DNA of 20,102 bases. It comes from a virus. This document shows positions 14,655-20,102 of this stretch, one piece after another. The position numbers and the translations under genes are program-made. The stretch covers positions 1 to 20,102 of IMG/VR virus record IMGVR_UViG_3300046804_000728; one strand, given 5' to 3'. Position 1 is the first letter of the stretch. The number at the start of each line of letters is the position of its first letter. The notes beneath the pieces were generated by a model. It ran no database searches. It was given only the letters and a program-made list of their open reading frames with translations, and had not been told where the DNA came from.

Positions 14655-16046
14655 TTATCCAATTAGGCGTGTTAAGTTGGCTTTGAACTGAGTAAAGTCT
14701 GTAGACTCTTTAACAGTTTCTTTCTTTGCACGTAGAGCAGCCATGTCCTTGCCATCAATCTTGCCTTTTGGTTCAGCAACATCGATCTTTTCTTGATTAC
14801 CAGGTAAATCTTTTTCTTCTTTCTTTTTCTCAGCCAAAACGGCTGTAGTTTCTTTGATATTTTTCCACATAGCAGCAGCGGCAATCTTCTTACCTTTCTC
14901 ACCACCACCAGCAGCCTTTGCTACTTTGTCAAAGCTCTTGCCTGGCTTACCAATGTCTCCACCTGCTTTAGCTTTCTTAACCACGGCAGATTTCTTTGCT
15001 TTGCTTAGACCTGCACTTGGCTTTGCCTCATCGACTTTCTTGGCTTTGCCGCCTTTTTCGTCTTTACCTAAACGTCCAGCAATAACATCACCGCGTGTTA
15101 CTTTATCGTAAGGTTTGGCATTGTTAGCTAAATTGCCATCGCCTTTTTTCTTACCTTCGTACACACCTTGGCCATACATTTCGTCAACTGTTTTTTCTTT
15201 CTTACCGTCTTTGACTTTAGTTACTGAATCTTTACCAAAACGTGCTTGCCAATCTTTGCTATCTTTTTCTGTTTGCTTATCGGCAGCTTTATCGCCTGAT
15301 TTTTCAGCAGCAGATTTGCTTTTAGCCTTGCTAGGTGGCTCTGCGTGTGGTTCATCGCTAAAACGATCTGGATTATGAGTATGACGTGTAAAACCTTTAC
15401 CTCTTGTAATAGTACCACCTGTAGAACTTGTTTCTTCGTCTACTTCTTCTTCATTGTCTGGTATACCATTTTTATTAGCATCAATACGCTTGGCAGCGGC
15501 AGCATACGCTCTTGTAGCAACATTGTGCTTCTGTGCTAGACGCTTTGCTCTATCGCTAGGCTGCACCGGCTCTTCATAAACTACACCAGTACCGCCACAT
15601 TCTGTACATGCACGCTCTCCACCACTCATGATGCCTTCGTCCATTTTACCTTTTTGTTTTTCGGCCTGAGCTTTTTTAATTTCTTTTACTTTGCTTTTGG
15701 CTTCAGATAATAATTCTTTCATTTTCATTTTTTGTTCCTCGCTCAGGGTTTCTACGTTGTCTAGGTGTTTACCATACTCACTAAACTTCATTTCATATTC
15801 TAAATAATGATACACGCTAGCAACGTAATCAGCTGCCTTAGTAATTTTGGCCTGCACCCAAGCTTCTAACTTATCGTTATCATCTAGTTGCTTGAACAGT
15901 TTGTGCGAATAGTTAGCTAATTTGTACAAATCAGCCTTAGCCATAGCACCTTCTCTATCGTGCTCTGCTTCATTTCCTGCATTATGCTGTGCTGTAGCAT
16001 CTAATCCTGGTTCTACAGTTGGTTGCATTTGATCTAATCCTGGCAT
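14655..16046 (-). CDS. Lys-rich virion-type protein with zinc half-site and calcium-loop motif (463 aa)
   Basis: Function unknown; probably head-associated. Residues 38-88 form a helical module (DLYKLANYSHKLFKQLDDND and EAWVQAKITKAADYVASVYH) that I believe recurs in T4-like marine phages. Next is a Lys/Glu-rich helix, then CTECGGTG at 147-154, one half of a DnaJ-type zinc site (only two Cys, so a metal would have to be shared between copies). Residues 189-200, DANKNGIPDNEE, look like an EF-hand/TSP3-type calcium loop. The rest is Lys/Gly/Ala-rich and probably disordered, ending VKESTDFTQFKANLTRLIG. LLSEAKS contains an LSE/A prohead-protease-like site. ATG at 16046 follows GGAG with 7-base spacing. 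The high Lys content would suit contact with packaged DNA. Confidence 0.7.
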   Translation of the reverse strand: MPGLDQMQPTVEPGLDATAQHNAGNEAEHDREGAMAKADLYKLANYSHKLFKQLDDNDKLEAWVQAKITKAADYVASVYHYLEYEMKFSEYGKHLDNVETLSEEQKMKMKELLSEAKSKVKEIKKAQAEKQKGKMDEGIMSGGERACTECGGTGVVYEEPVQPSDRAKRLAQKHNVATRAYAAAAKRIDANKNGIPDNEEEVDEETSSTGGTITRGKGFTRHTHNPDRFSDEPHAEPPSKAKSKSAAEKSGDKAADKQTEKDSKDWQARFGKDSVTKVKDGKKEKTVDEMYGQGVYEGKKKGDGNLANNAKPYDKVTRGDVIAGRLGKDEKGGKAKKVDEAKPSAGLSKAKKSAVVKKAKAGGDIGKPGKSFDKVAKAAGGGEKGKKIAAAAMWKNIKETTAVLAEKKKEEKDLPGNQEKIDVAEPKGKIDGKDMAALRAKKETVKESTDFTQFKANLTRLIG

Positions 16047-16072
16047 AGGTAAACTCCAAATTCTTTATATAT

Positions 16073-16768
16073 TTAGCTTCTTTTAACAGTCCCGCTACCA
16101 AATAAATTAGCACCCTTCATATCAAGTGCATTTACTGCGGTACCATCAGACTTTTTAGGCTGCTTAACTACGGGCTGCGGTGGTGCCTTTGTTCCAGATC
16201 CTGTAGTTGGACTACCTGTATAACTCTTTTTACCACGTGCTTTCCCTGGGCTTAACTGCGGAGCATCTACAGTACCAATGTTAGCAGCCATTGTTGCACC
16301 TGCTGTTGCTGATTCCCCTAACTCACCACCTAATAACTTTTTAGCATGTTCTAATTCTCTTACTTTTGCAGATAATTGGTCATATTCTTCTTTACCTTGT
16401 CGCCAAGTATTTCTAGCACCATATTGATAATCATTATAGGCACTTTTTATTGCTGGCTGTAGTTTAGCAATTTCAGCATCAATATCTACATTAGCATATT
16501 TGTTACGAATTGCTTGTTCTCTTTCTGCTTTTTCTTGAGCATTTTTTTCTGCCCAATATTTGTCAACTCTAGATCTATGTCTTTTTAGACCCTTTTCTCT
16601 TTTTGCAATAGTCTTATCAGCGGCTGCAACTTTTTCAGGATCGTCTCGATTAAAGAATTTATTCATACTAGCACTTGCTTGACTTAGCTGTGCTTTTTTA
16701 TGATAATCCCCAAAGTTCTTAAGACTAATTTCATTTACAATGTTATTATCTATTTCTGTAATTCTCAT
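16073..16768 (-). CDS. Basic, probably head-associated protein (231 aa)
   Basis: I do not recognise a family. The N-terminus MRITEIDNNIVNEISLKNFG is short and hydrophilic, followed by a strongly charged, coiled-coil-like part (about residues 45-155) and a Gly/Ala/Pro/Lys-rich tail. LGESATAG near residue 151 fits the T4 prohead-protease consensus (Leu-x-Glu before Ser). ATG at 16768 follows AAAGGA with 8-base spacing, two bases after the previous gene's stop. It is placed with the other low-complexity proteins and shares their character, so an internal-head or scaffold role is a reasonable guess only. Confidence 0.65.
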   Translation of the reverse strand: MRITEIDNNIVNEISLKNFGDYHKKAQLSQASASMNKFFNRDDPEKVAAADKTIAKREKGLKRHRSRVDKYWAEKNAQEKAEREQAIRNKYANVDIDAEIAKLQPAIKSAYNDYQYGARNTWRQGKEEYDQLSAKVRELEHAKKLLGGELGESATAGATMAANIGTVDAPQLSPGKARGKKSYTGSPTTGSGTKAPPQPVVKQPKKSDGTAVNALDMKGANLFGSGTVKRS

Positions 16769-16770
16769 AA

Positions 16771-17433
16771 TTATTCCTTTACTAATTTAGTCCATTCTGT
16801 ATATTGTTCTTTGTTAAGAAACAACTCGGCATTTGTTTTATCATGGAAACCAAAACTATTTGTTTTTCCAACAGGAAATTCATGTGAAAACTGTGCGGCT
16901 AATTCTATAGGTGCAAATTTTATACCGCAACTTTCTAACCAATCTCTACAATGAATACCAATTAAACCATCCTCTTTCCACCAGCTGGCTAAACCAGTAT
17001 TAGCAACATTCTCAAACTGTTGTTGGATGTGTAATGTAAATCTCATTAATTGCTTACTGCGCAAACTGAATCCGCCATTGCCAACTCTATATCGACCTAA
17101 TCCTAACCAATCTACCCAGGGAGCACCTATATAGTCATATTCCATATATTCATCAGTCCAGCTTTGTTCATTTACAGGCATTCCGTCATATTGAATAAAC
17201 AACGCATGACTAGTTTCAACATGATCCCCTACATTCTGTAAGCAAATCTTACTGTGTTCTACAGCATCAAACTTGTTAACTTTAATAAATTTATCTCTTT
17301 TAGGATAAAAATCCTCATCACTAAAAACTAACAATGGATTCTTTGGAAAAAATTTTCTAGTGTGATTTATAGCCCATGTGGTTGCATCATATTGTTTACT
17401 ATCTATTACAACTAATGTTACATTATCGTTCAT
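16771..17433 (-). CDS. DUF5672-type glycosyltransferase (220 aa)
   Basis: The protein resembles the DUF5672 family, regarded as GT-A-like glycosyltransferases often found in capsule and phage clusters. It shows FIQYDGMPVN (residues 79-88), where the Asp could act as the DxD-like metal ligand, EYDYIGAPW (98-106) and VGNGGFSLRSKQL (117-129), which together are the family signature. A later CRDWLESCGI segment supplies further conserved-looking residues. ATG at 17433 has only a weak AGAAAG before it. With the GT-B enzyme and the dehydrogenase-like gene elsewhere, the phage encodes several sugar functions. The acceptor is unknown; virion protein, DNA or host surface glycan are all possible. Confidence 0.8.
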   Translation of the reverse strand: MNDNVTLVVIDSKQYDATTWAINHTRKFFPKNPLLVFSDEDFYPKRDKFIKVNKFDAVEHSKICLQNVGDHVETSHALFIQYDGMPVNEQSWTDEYMEYDYIGAPWVDWLGLGRYRVGNGGFSLRSKQLMRFTLHIQQQFENVANTGLASWWKEDGLIGIHCRDWLESCGIKFAPIELAAQFSHEFPVGKTNSFGFHDKTNAELFLNKEQYTEWTKLVKE

Positions 17434-17443
17434 AAATTACTTT

Positions 17444-17704
17444 CTATTTTTTATCCCCAAACCAGTGTTTAAACCAGTCTTCGGTGCCGGGCTTCAACCC
17501 TAGTTCTCTAGCAACTTGACCTTTGTCTGTTTGTTTGACCTGTGGAAGTTGCTGTAATCTATATTTTACCAACAAGTTTTCACTACCTAATCCACCCAAT
17601 TGACTAGCACCCATCATTTCCCACATGGGATCGCTAGGATCTATATAGCAATCATCTGATGAGGATTGTGTTAAATTTTGAGTAGTGATTCTAAATTCTT
17701 TCAT
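17444..17704 (-). CDS. Small protein of unknown function (86 aa)
   Basis: No domain recognised. The start is ATG at 17704 (MKEFRITTQN), which overlaps the stop of the Dps-like gene as ATGA; the longer TTG-started form is unlikely. It contains YIDPSDPMWEMMGASQLGG, followed by a helical part and a C-terminus with DWFKHWFGDKK. The ATGA junction suggests translational coupling to the Dps-like gene. The MKxF-type N-terminus resembles the first residues of its neighbours. Confidence 0.65.
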   Translation of the reverse strand: MKEFRITTQNLTQSSSDDCYIDPSDPMWEMMGASQLGGLGSENLLVKYRLQQLPQVKQTDKGQVARELGLKPGTEDWFKHWFGDKK

Positions 17705-18138
17705 TTCAATGTTGCTCTTAATTGCCAACTATATTTTTTATGTATATCTTGACGTTCCGCCAAAAAGTTTGCAAGCCCATGATCTCCCGATTGTTCGGCC
17801 ATTTCGTAACAGATTTTAAAAATGCCTGCCATCTTTTCACTATCTTGTAGTAGTTCTGCAACCATGCTACCCTGATCTGGCACTTCGTTTTCATCAGCTA
17901 CTTTAGTTAACATACTAAATTTTTCAAAACTTGCCGGAGCATATAGTTGTAAAGCACGTAGTTGCTCTGCAAATGTATCAATACCGTCGTATATTGCGTT
18001 ATAAATTTCTTCAAACAATTTATGCAGTTGCGGGAAACTTGCACCTTCTACATTCCAATGAAAGTTTTGTGCCTTAAGTGCAAAAGCATATTCACTAGCA
18101 AATGCTGTCTTTAGAGATAGATGATATTTGTCATTCAT
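17701..18138 (-). CDS. Dps/ferritin-like protein with complete ferroxidase residues (145 aa)
   Basis: This is a Dps-type mini-ferritin: such proteins form 12-mers that oxidise iron, use up peroxide and often coat DNA. By alignment with E. coli Dps the ferroxidase residues are all present at matching spacing: His27 (NFHWNV), His39 (PQLHK), Asp54 (DGIDTF) and Glu58 (FAEQ), with Glu43 where Dps has Asp67. Length is near the family norm (about 150-170), with a short N-terminus. I chose ATG at 18138, which follows GGAA with 6-base spacing and sits one base after the previous stop; ATG at 18150 or TTG at 18174 would lengthen it. It is a likely functional enzyme. A role could be protecting host or packaged DNA from iron-peroxide damage during infection. 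Confidence 0.85.
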   Translation of the reverse strand: MNDKYHLSLKTAFASEYAFALKAQNFHWNVEGASFPQLHKLFEEIYNAIYDGIDTFAEQLRALQLYAPASFEKFSMLTKVADENEVPDQGSMVAELLQDSEKMAGIFKICYEMAEQSGDHGLANFLAERQDIHKKYSWQLRATLK

Positions 18139-18139
18139 A

Positions 18140-19114
18140 TTATATTCCATATTTGTTCTTTTTAGGTTTGGCAACTACACTTTGAATATTTGTGTCTTTT
18201 GGTTCCTCACTTTTGCCACGTTTACTTAATTCTTTTTTATCAGTTGGAACTGTAGCAAATGCCTGAAGCATCATAGCATGTTCTAAATCTGTATAAGGAA
18301 ACACGACATTATATTTTTCAACAAAACTATGGGGATCCATATCTAATTTTTTCTTGCTCTTGCCATCAGCCATTGCTGCTGCCATCATTATACGATTTAA
18401 ATGATAAGTGCGATCATATCCCCCAACATCTCTAAAAATAGTATTTCCTTGATGGCTATCGTCAAAATGATCAGGGATTAAGTCTTCAGTTGGTTTGGCT
18501 TCTGCTACAGTATGTCGTTTAGTCTTTTCAGGATACATGTTTAAATAGTGAGCAACAACATCAAATACTGGCATTTGTTTATTATTAACTTTAATAGTAA
18601 CAGTTGGTTTTATGCCCATATCTTTATAGAATCTAGCTCTATCGCCTTCTCTTGCAGCCTTACGCAAGTCAGTTGCGCTGGCCAAACGCTGTGTTCTAAC
18701 ATGATCTATTTGTTGAAACTTATATAATCCGTGTTCTTTTTCAACACCGTTGTATTGTGTAAGAGTTTTAATTAACCAATCTTCATCTGTATAAACTTTT
18801 AGGTGTACATTATCGCCGTGTTCTTGATAAATGCGACTTGCAAGTGTTAATAAACTTTGTTCAGGAATAACATGACCTGCTACTGCCGGCCAAACTGCTG
18901 CCATTGCCTGTAATTTAATATCATAAGGTAATGGATCTTTAGGACCACTAGTACTTTCATTTGTACCAACATACCAAACAGGGTTTTTAGATGCTTGCTT
19001 CCATACTTCTCGATGTCCTCTATGTGGAGGATTCCATCTACCAAAGCAAACTCCTATAGTTTTTAAAGCACCATCAAAAGTATTATCTTTTTCAAAAAGT
19101 TCTCTTAGTTTCAT
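18140..19114 (-). CDS. Nucleotidyltransferase (NMNAT/cytidylyltransferase-like) with extra C-terminal module (324 aa)
   Basis: The N-terminal half is a HxGH-type nucleotidyltransferase: GVCFGRWNPPHRGHREVW (residues 21-38) holds the HRGH nucleotide-binding motif, and LASATDLR (144-151) fits the ISxTxxR-like second motif. The closest relatives are nicotinamide-nucleotide adenylyltransferases; other members make CDP or coenzyme A intermediates. The C-terminal part (about 215-300: YDRTYHLNRIMMAAAMADGK, SFVEKYNVVFPY, HAMMLQAF) is unrelated and resembles modules in other phage proteins, perhaps a virion- or partner-binding part. ATG at 19114 overlaps the upstream stop as ATGA and follows AGGAG. NAD metabolism is the best guess for the substrate, with moderate certainty. 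Confidence 0.75.
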   Translation of the reverse strand: MKLRELFEKDNTFDGALKTIGVCFGRWNPPHRGHREVWKQASKNPVWYVGTNESTSGPKDPLPYDIKLQAMAAVWPAVAGHVIPEQSLLTLASRIYQEHGDNVHLKVYTDEDWLIKTLTQYNGVEKEHGLYKFQQIDHVRTQRLASATDLRKAAREGDRARFYKDMGIKPTVTIKVNNKQMPVFDVVAHYLNMYPEKTKRHTVAEAKPTEDLIPDHFDDSHQGNTIFRDVGGYDRTYHLNRIMMAAAMADGKSKKKLDMDPHSFVEKYNVVFPYTDLEHAMMLQAFATVPTDKKELSKRGKSEEPKDTNIQSVVAKPKKNKYGI

Positions 19115-20102
19115 GCTGTTAATGCTCCTGGTGCCCAACTTGTTGGAACAAATTTTAATGCCCCGTACTTGTGATGTTTTTGGGGATAACGAACATGTCC
19201 CTCCCCGTTAGTATCCCATATTTCTCTTCTAGGCTGTTGTTTAATTGATGCATCTTGCTGGTCTTTCATGTTTCTTATACCTTTGATTAGATGAAATATT
19301 GCATCTAACCCGCCAGGATGCTGTTGAACCATATTAATAATATGTTGTTGTTTCTTAGCACTTATGCCTTTTGTAGTCATCCAACTCATAAAGGTATGTC
19401 CAGAAATGCTGTTAAAATCTTGTTTGCCCGATGCATGTAAATTACTCATTTGATTAAAGAAGGGATAAAATATTCCATTCTTATCTGAGTCTGGTAAACT
19501 ATTCATAAAATTGTCTATGGCAGCACCGTGTTGATTTACATATTTTATCATTTCGTCTATAGCCTTTACATCTACTTTAGGAGCTGTTTCTGTATAGATA
19601 GGACCTTGAACTATTAATCCAGGCACATTGTTAAAACTGCTAAAATCATCCATTGGCTGTTGTGTTCTATCAGGAGCACCAAACAAATCAAATTCGCCAT
19701 GTCCTACAACCATAACTTGTGCTTGTGATATCCTATGGCCTAATTCACTATCAGCATCTACGTGATACATTGTTTTGCTTTTAGGATTTGGTGCAAATGT
19801 CCATGTTCCTTTAGGATGTTCGTCTGCCGTAGTTGATGGATCTTTACCAGGCGGTACAAATTTTTTAGCTAGTCCGGGATCAACACCAAACAATGCATCT
19901 GCATATACAAATCCCACAAAATTTTTAGGTGTTGCTTTGTCAAACAGCGGATATAAGTTACTAAAATTTGTAGCAAACTCTTGTCTTTTAGTAGCTTCTT
20001 CTGGAGTTTTAGGATTACCGCTTTGGTTTGCAATAAAATCATAGACACTATCTGGACTTGTAGATTTTACTCCTCTACTCCATTGATTGTGTCCTGCTAG
20101 GA
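19111..20102 (-). CDS. Large phage protein, 5' end beyond right edge
   Basis: The frame is open from the stop at 19111 through the right edge, so the N-terminus is missing; a GTG at 19917 is internal, not the start. At least 330 residues are visible. The visible part begins with LAGHNQWSRG and contains GFVYADALFGVDPGLAKKFV, a YHVDADSELGHRI stretch, VMVVGHGEFDLFG, and a helical C-terminal portion (DEMIKYVNQHGAAIDNFMNS and on). It resembles C-terminal parts of large T4-like phage proteins, possibly the DUF6267 group, but this is from memory. If an RNA-ligase-like KxDG motif exists it would lie outside the window. The stop overlaps the next gene by ATGA. Confidence 0.7.
   Translation of the reverse strand, partial: LAGHNQWSRGVKSTSPDSVYDFIANQSGNPKTPEEATKRQEFATNFSNLYPLFDKATPKNFVGFVYADALFGVDPGLAKKFVPPGKDPSTTADEHPKGTWTFAPNPKSKTMYHVDADSELGHRISQAQVMVVGHGEFDLFGAPDRTQQPMDDFSSFNNVPGLIVQGPIYTETAPKVDVKAIDEMIKYVNQHGAAIDNFMNSLPDSDKNGIFYPFFNQMSNLHASGKQDFNSISGHTFMSWMTTKGISAKKQQHIINMVQQHPGGLDAIFHLIKGIRNMKDQQDASIKQQPRREIWDTNGEGHVRYPQKHHKYGALKFVPTSWAPGALTA

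Noticed and set aside
14854-15378. Plus-strand open frames antisense to the Lys-rich gene
   Set aside because: Lys/Ala-rich coding reads as Phe/Leu-rich on the other strand. No start signals, and all confident genes lie on the minus strand.
16047-16075. AT-rich gap as a T4-type late promoter (TATAAATA)
   Set aside because: The sequence has TAAATATATAAAG but not the late consensus, and the gap is only 26 bases, so it is not supported.

Overview
The window looks like part of the genome of a large, AT-rich, T4-like tailed phage (myovirus), probably aquatic and probably infecting a Gram-negative, perhaps proteobacterial, host. The evidence is a full-length family B DNA polymerase of the gp43 type (clamp-binding-like C-terminus), a gp45-type sliding clamp, a DsbA-like small DNA-binding protein, very tight gene packing, and several large, low-complexity, virion-type proteins. 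Every gene I support lies on the minus strand, so the window is transcribed from right (about 20100) to left (1). No rRNA, tRNA, CRISPR array or insertion sequence was recognised, and no stretch over 300 bases lacks a gene.

Right part (20102 to 10307), in transcription order: a 5'-truncated large phage protein; a nucleotidyltransferase of the NMNAT/cytidylyltransferase-like superfamily with an extra C-terminal module; a Dps/ferritin-like protein with intact ferroxidase residues; a small unknown protein; a DUF5672-type glycosyltransferase; then four hydrophilic, repeat-rich or charged proteins (231, 463, 588 and 854 residues). These four resemble internal-head or other virion-associated proteins. 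One carries a peptidoglycan-binding domain and a 24-bp tandem repeat, another a CxxCGGTG zinc half-site and a calcium-loop-like motif.

Middle (10306 to 5661), the replication block: a sigma70 promoter, the DsbA-like gene, an extended -10 promoter, a leader with two near-identical tandem hairpins ahead of the gp43 start, the DNA polymerase, a short UDP-glucose/GDP-mannose dehydrogenase-like gene, then an exact-consensus sigma70 promoter (TTGACA-N17-TATAAT) driving the sliding clamp. The tandem hairpins have 8-nt loops and a compensatory G-C/A-U change. They look like a duplicated version of the T4/RB69 gp43 autogenous translational operator.

Left part (5649 to 1) is a train of overlapping or nearly overlapping genes. 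It starts with a tRNA-guanine transglycosylase/DpdA-like enzyme (TTG start), then a BPSL0761-type small protein, a conserved-looking 182-residue protein, a MutH/Sau3AI-like PD-(D/E)xK nuclease, a QueD-like protein, a small unknown, a GT-B glycosyltransferase, two small proteins (one virion-like, one cupin) and the start of another virion-like gene cut by the left edge. The natural reading is a 7-deazaguanine DNA-modification cassette fused to a nuclease and sugar-transfer functions. The DNA modification itself is inferred, not shown.
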